Of a stretch of 64,000 bases of DNA, positions 18,335-27,523 are shown piece by piece (within the stretch, counting starts at the first letter, position 1; each line of letters opens with the position of its first letter). The notes beneath the pieces were generated by a model that saw only the letters and a program-made list of their open reading frames with translations, made no database searches and was not told the origin of the DNA. The DNA is from Halomonas sp. (GTDB lineage: Bacteria; Pseudomonadota; Gammaproteobacteria; Pseudomonadales; Halomonadaceae), in NCBI RefSeq assembly GCF_007692655.1, contig NZ_REBQ01000139.1:24180-88179 (forward strand), written 5' to 3'. The position numbers and the translations under genes were made by a program.

Positions 18335-19006
18335 CTACTGTAAATCGATATAGCGGTGGTCATTAAAAGTGGCCACCCAAGCCGGATGATAGACCAGCAA
18401 AATACTTAACAGCATGCCGGTGATAAACGCTTCTGAAGGCATTAGCAGGGGTAAGAAGCGTGCATACTCTTGAGCCAGATAAACGGCGTCCGGGTCTGTT
18501 CCCGCGACGATAATCAGCAATACGGCTGTAAGGCCGCCCCCTAGCGTGGCTAAAGCGGCACCGAAGAAACCACAGGCAAATAGAAATACCATTAAGTTAT
18601 CCGGTAGGCGGCGATCTACTAGCCGCCATACCACGCCGGTGATGACCGCCGGCACAATGCCTGTGACCAGTATATTAGCGCCCAACAGCTGCCATTCATT
18701 ACGCCCGATCACCACCATCGCCACATTAATCAACACATTGCTAATGAGCGCCAATGGTACCTTGAACACCAACGTCATTAAGACGGTAAAGACAAGGTGC
18801 AGCGTTAGCCAGTCGACCGCTTGGGCGCGGAGCTGCCACATCAGCACCACGGCTAGGGTTGCGCCTAACCAGCGATGCTGAAGCTCTGTATCGGCTATTA
18901 ATAGCCGCCAAGGCCGCCGCCAGAGTAGCCACACCATCACGCCCAGGGAAAGTAACCAGGTAAGCAGTAGCGCCCACGGCGCTAACACACTTTGCGCAAA
19001 TGACAT
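18335..19006 (-). CDS. CbiM-like energy-coupling factor permease (orphan)
   Basis: A 223-residue polytopic membrane protein with about six hydrophobic spans, resembling the CbiM/ECF substrate-binding permease family, in which the C-terminal MPSEAFITGMLLSI region is the most conserved part. CbiM-type proteins usually work with CbiQ/O-type partners to import cobalt or nickel, but no ECF ATPase or transmembrane coupling gene lies nearby. The long metal-binding N-terminus of true CbiM is also absent, so the substrate is open. It is convergent with lexA, only 8 bp away. Confidence 0.6.
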   Translation of the reverse strand: MSFAQSVLAPWALLLTWLLSLGVMVWLLWRRPWRLLIADTELQHRWLGATLAVVLMWQLRAQAVDWLTLHLVFTVLMTLVFKVPLALISNVLINVAMVVIGRNEWQLLGANILVTGIVPAVITGVVWRLVDRRLPDNLMVFLFACGFFGAALATLGGGLTAVLLIIVAGTDPDAVYLAQEYARFLPLLMPSEAFITGMLLSILLVYHPAWVATFNDHRYIDLQ

Positions 19007-19042
19007 GGCAACCCCAACGATTATCGTGCGTTAAGTAACGTG

Positions 19043-19897
19043 TTAACTAAAGACAACGGTTTTGTTGCCATGCACCAGCACGCGATCTTCCAGATGCCAG
19101 CGTAATCCACGCGCAAGCACTGCTTTTTCAACGTCGCGGCCAAAACGTACGAGGTCAGTAGGCGTATGACAATGGCTTACTCGGTGAATATCCTGCTCAA
19201 TGATCGGCCCCGCATCCAGCTCCTCCGTTACGTAGTGACAGGTAGCACCAATCAGCTTAACGCCACGCTGATACGCCTGGTGATAAGGTTTCGCGCCTGC
19301 AAAAGAGGGTAAAAAACTGTGATGGATATTGATCACTTTGCCAGCATAACGTTCGCACAGCTCGGGGGGAAGAATCTGCATGTAGCGCGCCAGTACTACG
19401 CAGTCAGCACGAACGGTGTCAATTTGATCCTGCACCTGGGCAAACGATGCCTGCTTGTTGTCAGGATCCACCGGCACATGATGATAAGGAATACCGTACC
19501 ACTCGGTTAACGAGCGCATATCATCATGATTGGAGATAACGCCTACAATATCGCAGTCCAACTCACCTGCCTGCCAGCGATACAGCAAATCAACCAAGCA
19601 GTGTGATTCACGCGACACCATGAGCACAACACGCCGACGCTGCTGGGTATCCACCAGGGCCCATTGCATATTGAATTCGCTGGCCACTGGTTCAAATGCA
19701 GTGCGAAGCGCTTCTGCCGACATTCCCACTGAATCCGCTAATATCTCGTAACGCATAAAAAAGCAGCCAGTTTCTAAATCCGAATGCTGACTTGCTTCGG
19801 TAATAGAACCGCCCTGCTGGGCAATAAAGCTCGATACACGTGCAACAATACCCACTCGATCAGGGCAGGACACAACTAAGCGATAATAATGAGACAT
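19043..19897 (-). CDS. purU: Formyltetrahydrofolate deformylase
   Basis: Hydrolyses 10-formyl-tetrahydrofolate to formate and tetrahydrofolate, balancing one-carbon pools and supplying formate for PurT. The 284-residue protein has an N-terminal ACT domain (RLVVSCPDRVGIVARVSSFI) and a C-terminal formyltransferase fold with INIHHSFLPSFAGAKPY and GATCHYVTEELDAGPII. E. coli PurU is 280 residues. The conserved Asn and His of the hydrolase are in INIHHS, and the Asp in DAGPII. It is related in fold to PurN, encoded at 39 kb. It is divergent from the RNase J homologue. Confidence 0.96.
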   Translation of the reverse strand: MSHYYRLVVSCPDRVGIVARVSSFIAQQGGSITEASQHSDLETGCFFMRYEILADSVGMSAEALRTAFEPVASEFNMQWALVDTQQRRRVVLMVSRESHCLVDLLYRWQAGELDCDIVGVISNHDDMRSLTEWYGIPYHHVPVDPDNKQASFAQVQDQIDTVRADCVVLARYMQILPPELCERYAGKVINIHHSFLPSFAGAKPYHQAYQRGVKLIGATCHYVTEELDAGPIIEQDIHRVSHCHTPTDLVRFGRDVEKAVLARGLRWHLEDRVLVHGNKTVVFS

Positions 19898-20091
19898 GTT
19901 TGCTACTCTTGACCTATTTCAACGCGACTTATGAAAAAAACCAGCACGCCAAACCAGTGGTGTAAGCGCATTAACTGAGCTACTGAAATGTTGGCTGGGC
20001 TATATAGTGTATCGGAAGGCCAAGGATGATTGTTAGCCGCCCCTGCCTTCCCGTATAGTTAAAGCATTACTTTTTAGGCCTTTTATAACCG

Positions 20092-21768
20092 ATGCATTCA
20101 CCACGCGTTCAAATTCGTCCCCGTCGTCGCCCACCGCTGCGCTTGCTGCCGCTGGGGGGATGCGGTGAAATTGGAATGAATCTAACGCTGTACGGGTATG
20201 ATGATCACTGGATTGCCGTCGACTGTGGCATGATGATTCGCCAAGATCTTCCCAATTCTCCGCTTCAAGTGCCCAATCTTGATACGCCAAAAGCATTAGG
20301 CATCATACCCCAAGCGCTGTTTATCACCCACGGCCATGAAGATCATATTGGTGCAGTGGCTTGGCTTTGGCCGATGTGGAACTGTCCCGTCTATGCCACG
20401 CCGCTAGCGGCGGGCTTATTAAAGCTTAAATTTGCTGAACATGGGCTAAGCAGTGCCTCCATACAGGTGATTGAGCCCGGTGAGGCGCTTGAAAGCGGCC
20501 CGTTCACTCTACGCTACCTGCTCTTGACCCACTCTATTCCCGAAAGCTGCGCGTTGATGATGCTAGCGGGCGGATATCGTGTTCTGCATACCGGTGATTG
20601 GAAGCTTGATCCTGAACCACTCATTGGCACTCCCGTGAGCTCAGCACAGTTTAGAGCCCTCGCCCCCGTTGACTTGGTGGTAGGCGACTCTACCAATGCG
20701 ACCATGCCCGGTCATTCAGGCAGCGAAGGAGACGTGGCCAAGGCGTTGGCCAAAACGCTGGCTAACTGCACCGGCCGCGTAGTGGTCTCTTGCTTTGCAA
20801 GCAACTTGGCACGGGTACTGGCCATAGGCCTTGCAGCTAAACAGTCTGGGCGTCGTATTAGCCTAATGGGACGCTCAATGGAACGTATGGTTAGCGTGGC
20901 TCGAGGGCTTGGCTATATGGACGATCTGCCACCGTTAGTGCCCAACCAAGACCTGGGTTATTTGCCCCCGGATGAAGTCGTCATCATTGCCACCGGTAGC
21001 CAAGGTGAGCCCCGCGCAGCGCTTCAACGACTTGCCCAGGGTAGCCACCCCTTCGTTGAACTACAGGCTGGTGATAACATCATTTTTTCGGCTAAAGCCA
21101 TTCCCGGCAATGAACGCCCTATCGAACAGCTAAAAAAACGCATAGCCCAGCTCGGGGTGCATATTTACGATGAGTTCACTCACCCTGATCTGCACGCAAC
21201 GGGGCACCCTGCACAGGATGAATTAATTAAGTTTTATCAGTGGGTCAAGCCGAAACACCTTATGCCCGTACATGGCGAGTCACGCCACCAGCAGGCCCAT
21301 CAGGAAATTGCCAGACAGCTAAACGTCAGCGCCCCGCTAACACCGGTCAACGGTGATCTAATCTGCTTCGATAGCCATGGTCTTCGCTGCGAGGCACGCT
21401 ATCCACAGCCGCCCTGTATTGTCAGCCAGAACAGCGTTGTTCCACACCCTGGACTGGAGAGTAGCGGTGCCAATAAAGCTCGCCGAGGCAGACTCTACTT
21501 AGCACTCCCGGTTACCGCCAGCGACACTGGCTGGACACGCATTGGACGGCTAATGCTTGACGCCTCCAGCGCTAGCCCTCTGGATGAAGATAGCTTTATC
21601 GACTGGCTGGACGATCAGCTTGATACCATTGCCGCTGAGACCTTGGCTGACTTGCGTCAAGCACTGCAGCCTCGGCTGATTCAATGGCTGGCGGATCATA
21701 TGCAGCACCTTCCCGACGTGCACTTGCAGATCATGGCCGCAGAAATGCCTGAGACTGCCAATCGCTAG
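20092..21768 (+). CDS. RNase J-type beta-CASP ribonuclease
   Basis: A predicted metallo-beta-lactamase/beta-CASP ribonuclease with 5'-3' exo- and endonuclease potential. The N-terminus LLPLGGCGEIGMNLTLY is the RNase J signature, with the zinc motif HGHEDH (H80, H82, D84, H85), GDWKLDPEP, the IIATGSQGEP beta-CASP motif, AKAIPGNE, and the closing histidine motif LMPVHGESRH. At 558 residues it matches RNase J (about 555). RNase J is absent from E. coli but found in some other gammaproteobacteria. It is divergent from purU and convergent with moaE, which ends 9 bp away. Confidence 0.9.
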   Translation: MHSPRVQIRPRRRPPLRLLPLGGCGEIGMNLTLYGYDDHWIAVDCGMMIRQDLPNSPLQVPNLDTPKALGIIPQALFITHGHEDHIGAVAWLWPMWNCPVYATPLAAGLLKLKFAEHGLSSASIQVIEPGEALESGPFTLRYLLLTHSIPESCALMMLAGGYRVLHTGDWKLDPEPLIGTPVSSAQFRALAPVDLVVGDSTNATMPGHSGSEGDVAKALAKTLANCTGRVVVSCFASNLARVLAIGLAAKQSGRRISLMGRSMERMVSVARGLGYMDDLPPLVPNQDLGYLPPDEVVIIATGSQGEPRAALQRLAQGSHPFVELQAGDNIIFSAKAIPGNERPIEQLKKRIAQLGVHIYDEFTHPDLHATGHPAQDELIKFYQWVKPKHLMPVHGESRHQQAHQEIARQLNVSAPLTPVNGDLICFDSHGLRCEARYPQPPCIVSQNSVVPHPGLESSGANKARRGRLYLALPVTASDTGWTRIGRLMLDASSASPLDEDSFIDWLDDQLDTIAAETLADLRQALQPRLIQWLADHMQHLPDVHLQIMAAEMPETANR

Positions 21769-21777
21769 GCCCGCGCT

Positions 21778-22239
21778 TCAATCACGCCCCCAGCGCGCCG
21801 CGTCCTGTTGATCAGAGTGGCGCTCTTTGACCCAGTATTCACCTTGGGTGGAGTGCTCCTTCTTCCAAAAAGGCGCCTGGGTTTTTAAAAAATCCATAAT
21901 AAAGTCACAGGCTTCAAATGCTTCGCGGCGGTGTGCGCTCGCTACCAGCACACGCACAATAGGGTCGCCGGGGATGAGATAGCCTACCCGGTGAATAATG
22001 CGCACCGCCTGAAGAGACCAACGCTGCCAGGCTTGTTCGCCTATATCCGTCAACGTTGCCTCAGTCATCCCCGGATAGTGCTCCAGCGTTAAACCTGTGA
22101 CGTCTGGCGTTTCGTTGAAATCACGCACTAACCCAGTGAAGGTAACAACTGCGCCAATGTCGCTGCGTCCTGCTAACGCATCTTCGTAGCCGTAGGCCAT
22201 CGAAAAAGGCGCCGCCTGAATCGCCACGTTTATGTCCAT
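21778..22239 (-). CDS. moaE: Molybdopterin synthase catalytic subunit MoaE
   Basis: Large subunit of molybdopterin synthase, which inserts two sulphurs from MoaD thiocarboxylate into cyclic pyranopterin monophosphate. The 153-residue protein has the GAVVTFTGLVRDFNE motif, LEHYPGMTE, the RVGYLIPGDPIV stretch and the C-terminal FWKKEHS lysine region that contacts MoaD. Length matches E. coli MoaE (150). Its ATG directly follows the stop of the moaC-moaD fusion (1 base), and a GGGGGA ribosome-binding site lies within the end of that gene, so the two are very likely coupled. Confidence 0.96.
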   Translation of the reverse strand: MDINVAIQAAPFSMAYGYEDALAGRSDIGAVVTFTGLVRDFNETPDVTGLTLEHYPGMTEATLTDIGEQAWQRWSLQAVRIIHRVGYLIPGDPIVRVLVASAHRREAFEACDFIMDFLKTQAPFWKKEHSTQGEYWVKERHSDQQDAARWGRD

Positions 22240-22240
22240 A

Positions 22241-23038
22241 CTATCCCCCAGTCACCGGCGGAAAAAACGCTACTTCATCATCATCGGTAACCAATGCATC
22301 ATCGTTTGCCATCACTTGGTTAATAGCACATAGCGTGCGCTGTTCAGTGAGCAGTTTGAAACGGCTATCGCGTTGGGCCAAGGCTGTTTTCAGTCCACCG
22401 ATATCTCGACTTGCGAGCTCATCCAGACTCACCAACGCTTCGCTTTCGCCTAACCTCTCTCTAAGTTCGGCCAAAAATTTGATCCGCACACAGGGCGAAG
22501 GGCAGCGCTCCCCAAGGCTTACTTCTCCCGCCATACCGTCGCCGGTGACGATAGGTGCTTGAACACTCATGCGCTGATAATCACCACGCTGACCGCCCTC
22601 TTTACTATCCAGCTGGATGGCCTCAATACACATACTTTTATCAACCGCCTTACACATATCGTAAAGCGTTAAACACGCCACCGACACAGCGGTAAGCGCC
22701 TCCATTTCCACGCCAGTTCGACCATTTAAGCGACACAGGGCAACAACGTTGACACACGACTCCGCCAGATCGATTTCGAACTCCACCGAAACCTTAGACA
22801 GGGCTAGTGAATGGCACAGTGGAATCAGCTCGTGAGTGCGTTTGGCAGCTTGAATACCAGCGATACGCGCCGTTGCAAGCACGTCGCCCTTGGGCAATCC
22901 TCCGTCGCTGAGTAGCTTTAACGTTTCCGGCTGCATAACAATGCGCCCTGAGGCGATTGCTTCGCGGCGTGTCTCTTGCTTATCGCCGACATCCACCATG
23001 TTGGCTTCGCCACGCATATTGAGGTGCGTTAGAGGCAT
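22241..23038 (-). CDS. moaC: Fused MoaC (cyclic pyranopterin monophosphate synthase) - MoaD (molybdopterin synthase sulphur carrier)
   Basis: One 265-residue frame joins two enzymes. Residues 1-160 are a complete MoaC ([56 protein letters not shown], and DMCKAVDK with its catalytic Asp and Lys). After a linker of about 25 residues, 187-265 is a ubiquitin-fold MoaD ([14 protein letters not shown]) ending in FFPPVTGG, so the Gly-Gly to be thiocarboxylated is still at the free C-terminus. moaC and moaD are adjacent separate genes in E. coli. AAAGGTG precedes the ATG. It lies in a mobB, moaCD, moaE run. Confidence 0.9.
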   Translation of the reverse strand: MPLTHLNMRGEANMVDVGDKQETRREAIASGRIVMQPETLKLLSDGGLPKGDVLATARIAGIQAAKRTHELIPLCHSLALSKVSVEFEIDLAESCVNVVALCRLNGRTGVEMEALTAVSVACLTLYDMCKAVDKSMCIEAIQLDSKEGGQRGDYQRMSVQAPIVTGDGMAGEVSLGERCPSPCVRIKFLAELRERLGESEALVSLDELASRDIGGLKTALAQRDSRFKLLTEQRTLCAINQVMANDDALVTDDDEVAFFPPVTGG

Positions 23039-23137
23039 AGTGTCACCTTTCCTTTATTGAAGCCAAAAATGCTTGGAGCTATTGTATTTACAACCACTAT
23101 ATTTAAACCACACCACTTAAAGCCTTAGCACCTTAGG

Positions 23138-23680
23138 CTAAGGCTCCATTTTGGCGCTTGTCCACGCCACTATCCAGCGCGCAATCGCGTCACTATCATC
23201 AAGGTCTAACTGACTCACTGACACTGGCAACTCGATAGCGGTGGAAGGCCCTATCGCCACGGCCTCAACCCAGGGACCGGTTAAAATAGCCGGATCACCA
23301 ATACCATCGCGATAGAGTACCAGCTTGGGAATAGGCCATGATTTAAAGCCCTCGACAATAACCAAATCCGGCTTGTGCGGCTCCATCATGGCAATTAACT
23401 GAACTAGATCAGGCTCTTCCTGCTTAGGCGTCTCCTGCATTAGCGCAAACCGCTGTCGCGAGGCCACCAACACCGGCGCGGCGCCAGCACTACGCAGCTT
23501 AAAGCTATCCTTACCGGGCTGATCTACTTCAAAAGAGTGGTGGGCATGCTTGATGACAGCCACTTTCAAACCCTGCTCACCCAGTAGCGGCAGCAGCTTC
23601 TCTAATAGCGTTGTCTTACCTGTGCCGCTCCAGGCAGCGATCCCCAGCACAGGGAAAGCGCTGCTTAGTTCGTTAGCCAT
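23138..23680 (-). CDS. mobB: Molybdopterin-guanine dinucleotide biosynthesis adaptor MobB
   Basis: GTP-binding protein that assists MobA in attaching GMP to molybdopterin. The 180-residue product has the P-loop AAWSGTGKT at 15-23, the VIKHAHH motif, DSFKLRSAGA and IVEGFKSWPIPKL, all typical of MobB. Length is close to E. coli MobB (175). It lies 99 bp upstream of the moaC-moaD fusion on the same strand and 48 bp after uraA. No mobA is in the window. It implies that the cell makes bis-MGD molybdoenzymes, none of which is encoded here. Confidence 0.95.
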   Translation of the reverse strand: MANELSSAFPVLGIAAWSGTGKTTLLEKLLPLLGEQGLKVAVIKHAHHSFEVDQPGKDSFKLRSAGAAPVLVASRQRFALMQETPKQEEPDLVQLIAMMEPHKPDLVIVEGFKSWPIPKLVLYRDGIGDPAILTGPWVEAVAIGPSTAIELPVSVSQLDLDDSDAIARWIVAWTSAKMEP

Positions 23681-23728
23681 GCTGCCGGTACTCCCAAAAA
23701 ACTGCGCGCTGATTAATGGAGGGCGGCG

Positions 23729-24961
23729 CTACTCGCCCTCTTCCTCACGGGGTAATAGCCAGTTCAACGCGATACCTACCAGGGCAGCCAAGCTGACACC
23801 CTGCAAGGTAAACTGTCCACCGCCAAACTGCATGCCACCAATACCAAACACCAGAATGAGCGAGACCACCACTAAGTTGCGCGGCGCGGTCAATGACTGA
23901 CCTGCGCGAACCAGGGTGTTCATACCTATAACGGCAATGGAGCCAAACAGCAGCGTCATAATACCGCCCATCACCGGACCGGGTATGGTTTGCAGCAGCG
24001 CACCGAGCTTAGAAACAAACGCCAGCACGATGGCGATAACCGCCGCTACCACCATGTACTTTGGGTTGAACGCGCGGGTAAGGGTTACCGCGCCCGTGAC
24101 CTCCGAGTATGTGGTATTGGGCGGGCCGCCAAATAGCGCTGCCACCGTTGTCGCCAAACCATCGCCTAGCAAAGTGCGGTGCAGACCCGGCTTTTCTAGA
24201 TAATTTTTGCGCGTCACCGAGCCAATAGCGACCATATCACCAATGTGCTCTACCGCGGGCGCAATGGCGACAGGAATCATAAACAGAATAGCAGCCCAGT
24301 GAAAACTGGGTGCCGTAAAACTGGGCACCGAGAACCACGCTGCCTCACGAACCGGCGTAAAGTCGACGACGCCCATTAGCAATGCTATTAAATAGCCAGT
24401 GACAATGCCGCCCATAATCGGCACCAGGCGTAGCAGCCCGCGCCCAAATACCGCCAGCAGCAGCGTCACCAGCAGGCTCGCCATGGAAAGAAAAATAGCC
24501 GCGCCATAGTCGATGTTATCACTGGTTTCACCCGTTGCCATGCTCACTGCCACCGGCGCCAGCGCTAGGCCAATCACCATAATCACCGGGCCAACCACCA
24601 CCGCAGGTAATAAACGGTGCAACCAGGCAGTACCTTTTAAGCGCACGGCCTGCGAGATGACGACATAAACAAGCCCAGCCGCCATAAGCCCCCCCATGGT
24701 GGCAGACACGCCGAAGCTAGCCACAGATCCTTGAATGGGGGCAATAAAAGCAAACGAAGAGGCCAAAAATACTGGCACTGTCTGTTTGGTAACCGCATGA
24801 AACACTAGCGTTCCCGCGCCGGCAGTAAACAGCGCAACGCTTGGGTCAAGACCGGTCAGCAGTGGCACTAACACTAAGGCGCCAAAAGCAACAAATAGCA
24901 TCTGCGCGCCGGTTAGCACTACCTTGGGCCAGGGTTCAGCCGGGCTGGCAGTTTCACTCAT
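23729..24961 (-). CDS. uraA: Uracil permease (NCS2 family)
   Basis: Proton-coupled uracil importer of the nucleobase/ascorbate transporter family, in the inner membrane. The 410 residues form about 14 hydrophobic segments; the QMLFVAFGALVLVPLL start, AVEHIGDMVAIG (conserved Glu-His of the substrate site) and GGPPNTTYSEVTG motifs identify the UraA branch. GAGGAG lies 7 bases before the ATG. It follows upp, whose product traps imported uracil as UMP, as in E. coli upp-uraA. An intrinsic terminator lies in the 83-bp gap, so uraA is probably expressed by partial readthrough or attenuation. Confidence 0.95.
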   Translation of the reverse strand: MSETASPAEPWPKVVLTGAQMLFVAFGALVLVPLLTGLDPSVALFTAGAGTLVFHAVTKQTVPVFLASSFAFIAPIQGSVASFGVSATMGGLMAAGLVYVVISQAVRLKGTAWLHRLLPAVVVGPVIMVIGLALAPVAVSMATGETSDNIDYGAAIFLSMASLLVTLLLAVFGRGLLRLVPIMGGIVTGYLIALLMGVVDFTPVREAAWFSVPSFTAPSFHWAAILFMIPVAIAPAVEHIGDMVAIGSVTRKNYLEKPGLHRTLLGDGLATTVAALFGGPPNTTYSEVTGAVTLTRAFNPKYMVVAAVIAIVLAFVSKLGALLQTIPGPVMGGIMTLLFGSIAVIGMNTLVRAGQSLTAPRNLVVVSLILVFGIGGMQFGGGQFTLQGVSLAALVGIALNWLLPREEEGE

Positions 24962-24990
24962 CAGGTAACTCCTCGGGAATAGGTATTAAA

Positions 24991-25029
24991 GGGGCAAAAA
25001 AATGCCCCTGGCGCTAAGCGCAAGGGGCA
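24991..25029 (-). terminator. Intrinsic terminator / possible attenuator between upp and uraA
   Basis: On the minus strand, a TGCCCC(T)TGCGC arm, a short TTA loop and a GCGCCAGGGGCA arm are followed by seven T. Immediately after the T run comes a second TGCCCCT, which could pair with the same AGGGGCA arm, giving a mutually exclusive hairpin. The element sits between the upp stop and the uraA ribosome-binding site. Confidence 0.8.
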
Positions 25030-25044
25030 TGCAATGCAGATTGT

Positions 25045-25674
25045 TCAGCGTGTTCCAAAAATCTTATCACCAGCATCACCCAACCCAGGGACGATATAGC
25101 CGTTTTCATCGAGACGCTCATCGATTGATGCGGTGTAAATTTCAATCTCGGGATACGCTTCCTGCACCCGTTTAATCCCTTCTGGGGCCGCCACTAACAC
25201 AATCACTTTCATGTGTTCACAGCCACGCTCACGCAGCATGTCAAGGGTTGCCACCATTGAGCCGCCGGTCGCCAGCATCGGATCAATCACAATCGCCATA
25301 CGCTCTTCAATATCGTTGGCAAACTTGGCAAAGTAAGGCACCGGTTGCAGCGTCTCTTCATCACGGTAAAGACCCACAACGCTCACCCGTGCACTGGGGA
25401 TCAAATCCGTTACGCCTTCCAGCATGCCTAATCCTGCGCGCAATATTGGCACGACAGTGACTTTCTTACCTTTAAGCCGCTGAGTTGCAATCGGCTCGCC
25501 GTTCCATCCCTGAATCTCATGATCTTCCAGTTCCAGACCTTTGGTAGCTTCGTAGGTCAGAAGTTTAGCAACCTCACCTGCCAGCTCACGAAAGCTCTTA
25601 GTGCTCAGATCAGCTTCGCGCATCAGACCCAGCTTATGTTGAACAAGCGGGTGGTTAATGGCGTAAACACTCAT
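25045..25674 (-). CDS. upp: Uracil phosphoribosyltransferase
   Basis: Converts uracil and PRPP to UMP. The 209-residue protein is of standard length (E. coli 208). It has [17 protein letters not shown] at the N-terminus, [11 protein letters not shown], the PRPP loop [11 protein letters not shown] and the C-terminal uracil-binding stretch [26 protein letters not shown], which is family-diagnostic. GAGGAAG precedes the ATG. It begins the upp-uraA pair. A GCAACC-AA-GGTTGC palindrome lies in the leader 32 bp before the start. Confidence 0.98.
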   Translation of the reverse strand: MSVYAINHPLVQHKLGLMREADLSTKSFRELAGEVAKLLTYEATKGLELEDHEIQGWNGEPIATQRLKGKKVTVVPILRAGLGMLEGVTDLIPSARVSVVGLYRDEETLQPVPYFAKFANDIEERMAIVIDPMLATGGSMVATLDMLRERGCEHMKVIVLVAAPEGIKRVQEAYPEIEIYTASIDERLDENGYIVPGLGDAGDKIFGTR

Positions 25675-25705
25675 GGGACTTCCTCACTGCAGGGGATTCA
25701 GAATG

Positions 25706-25719
25706 GCAACCAAGGTTGC
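25706..25719. promoter_or_regulatory. GCAACC-AA-GGTTGC palindrome in the upp leader
   Basis: Perfect 6-bp arms with a 2-base centre lie 32 bp before the upp start. It could be a protein operator or an RNA hairpin. It does not match the E. coli PurR operator, and no regulator can be named. Confidence 0.35.
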
Positions 25720-25769
25720 ATCCACTAGGCATAAAATTGCCGATATTCTACCCGCAACCACTTACCAGG

Positions 25770-26453
25770 TTAAGGGTTTTCAGGTAACTGCCAATCGATT
25801 GGGGTCCGCCCTTGGGCGTGTAGAAACTGATTTGCTTGAGAAAAATGCCGGGTGCCAAAAAACCCCCTGTGCGCGGAAAGTGGTGATGGATGCGGCGCTT
25901 CAAGTATCAAATGGCGCGTTTGGTCAATCAGCGCTCTCTTTTGCCGCGCATGGCTGCCCCAGAGTAAAAACACACACGGGGGTGCATGTTGACTGACGGT
26001 TTCAATAGCCCGATCGGTAAACGGCTCCCACCCCTTACCCCTGTGAGACGCCGCGTTCCCCTGCTCCACGGTAAGCGAAGTGTTGAGTAGCAGCACGCCC
26101 TGCTTTGCCCAGGCTTCCAGATGGCCATGTCGCACCGGCCTAACCCCTACATCGCTAGCCAACTCTTTATAGATATTAACCAGCGACGGAGGCACAGGAA
26201 TACCAGGCTGCACAGAAAAGCATAAGCCGTGGGCCTGGTTTGGGCCGTGATAAGGATCCTGCCCCAAAATAACCACTTTCACTTCATTCAGCGGCGTCAG
26301 TTCAAAGGCACGGAACCATTGAGAAGAGTGCGGGTAGATAATTTTCTTGGCCGCTTTTTGCTGGGCCAAAAACGCTTTAAGCGCCAGCATATAGTCAGCC
26401 TGAAACTCATTGCCCAGCCACTGACTCCAGTCTTCGGGAAGTGGATTGGCCAT
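25770..26453 (-). CDS. ung: Uracil-DNA glycosylase (family 1)
   Basis: Removes uracil from DNA to start base excision repair. The 227-residue protein has the family 1 water-activating motif GQDPYHG with D66, the [12 protein letters not shown] stretch, [12 protein letters not shown], and the DNA-intercalating loop [13 protein letters not shown] with its catalytic His. Length matches E. coli Ung (229). It follows gpt after 2 bases, in a run with apt and the purine permease, so it may be transcribed with purine salvage genes despite a different role. Confidence 0.98.
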   Translation of the reverse strand: MANPLPEDWSQWLGNEFQADYMLALKAFLAQQKAAKKIIYPHSSQWFRAFELTPLNEVKVVILGQDPYHGPNQAHGLCFSVQPGIPVPPSLVNIYKELASDVGVRPVRHGHLEAWAKQGVLLLNTSLTVEQGNAASHRGKGWEPFTDRAIETVSQHAPPCVFLLWGSHARQKRALIDQTRHLILEAPHPSPLSAHRGFFGTRHFSQANQFLHAQGRTPIDWQLPENP

Positions 26454-26455
26454 GA

Positions 26456-26935
26456 TTACCTCTTCATTTGGTCTACGAGTGGCTCAACGTAAGCGACGCC
26501 CATATCCCAAGGGAACTGAATCCAGCACTGCTGGGCAACTTCCGTTAGGTATTGATCCACCAGCGGACGGCCATCCGGCTTGGCGTAAATAGTCACGAAG
26601 TGAGCCTTTGGCAGCATTTTGCGCACGGCGCGAGCCGTTTTACCGGTATCCACCAGATCATCTACCAACAGCCAGCCGTCACCGTCATGATCAACGCCTT
26701 TCATTATGTCCAGGCCACCCTGATCCATATGGTCATAGCTCTTGATGCACACCGTATCAATCAGGCGGATATTGAGCTCCCGAGCAATTAGCGCAGCGGG
26801 AATTAATCCGCCGCGAGTAATCGCCACAATGCCCTTAAAATCGCGCTCGATCATCTGGTGACAAAGTGTGCGCACATCGCGATGCAGTTGATCCCATGAA
26901 ACAGTGAAATGCTGATGGTAACGTTCGCTGCTCAT
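26456..26935 (-). CDS. gpt: Xanthine-guanine phosphoribosyltransferase
   Basis: Converts xanthine and guanine to XMP and GMP with PRPP. The 159-residue protein aligns along its length with E. coli Gpt (152 residues): [29 protein letters not shown], the PRPP loop [32 protein letters not shown] and the closing [13 protein letters not shown], which holds the purine-contacting residues. It is preceded by apt after 6 bases and followed by ung after 2, in an apparent purine salvage transcription unit. Its substrate range differs from hpt at 14.4 kb. Confidence 0.95.
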   Translation of the reverse strand: MSSERYHQHFTVSWDQLHRDVRTLCHQMIERDFKGIVAITRGGLIPAALIARELNIRLIDTVCIKSYDHMDQGGLDIMKGVDHDGDGWLLVDDLVDTGKTARAVRKMLPKAHFVTIYAKPDGRPLVDQYLTEVAQQCWIQFPWDMGVAYVEPLVDQMKR

Positions 26936-26941
26936 GGATAA

Positions 26942-27487
26942 TTACTCGTCTTCGTTGAAAGAACAAACGGCGAATACGCTGTAACCAGCGTCACGAATTT
27001 TCTGAGAACCACCCAGTTCAGGCAGGTCAATAATCGTCGCCGTTTCTACCACATGGCCACCGCTGCGCTGAATCAAGTTGGCCGCTGCCAGCATGGTGCC
27101 ACCGGTGGCGATTAAATCATCCATGAGAAGAATGCGGTCATCCTGCTGAAACGCATCGGAGTGCAACTCCACTTCTGAGTGCCCGTACTCCAACGTGTAG
27201 GTCTCGCTGATCGTCTTAAAGGGCAACTTCCCCTTCTTGCGCACCGGCACAAAGCTGCACCCTAGCTCATAGGCCAAGGGGGCACCAATAATAAAGCCGC
27301 GCGCATCGATAGCCGCGATAGCATCCAGGTCCATTTCCTGATAGCGGTGTACGAAACTATCAATCAGCTTGCGAAACGCCGCGCTATTTTGTAGCAAGGG
27401 AGTGATATCGCGAAAATTCACTCCCGCCTCAGGCCAGTCAGGAACGGTGCGAATAACGGACTTGATGTAGTCGCCGTAGATGCTCAT
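26942..27487 (-). CDS. apt: Adenine phosphoribosyltransferase
   Basis: Salvages adenine to AMP. The 181-residue protein from the chosen ATG ([19 protein letters not shown]) matches E. coli Apt length (183). It has [38 protein letters not shown] (flexible-loop region) and the PRPP loop [14 protein letters not shown]. The ATG at 27487 was preferred over one at 27499 because GAGAGA precedes it. It lies 36 bp downstream of the NCS2-type purine permease and 6 bp before gpt, forming a likely permease-apt-gpt-ung unit. Confidence 0.97.
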   Translation of the reverse strand: MSIYGDYIKSVIRTVPDWPEAGVNFRDITPLLQNSAAFRKLIDSFVHRYQEMDLDAIAAIDARGFIIGAPLAYELGCSFVPVRKKGKLPFKTISETYTLEYGHSEVELHSDAFQQDDRILLMDDLIATGGTMLAAANLIQRSGGHVVETATIIDLPELGGSQKIRDAGYSVFAVCSFNEDE

Positions 27488-27523
27488 CGCGTCTCTCATT
27501 GAGTAAAAAGTGGTAAGGGTTAA

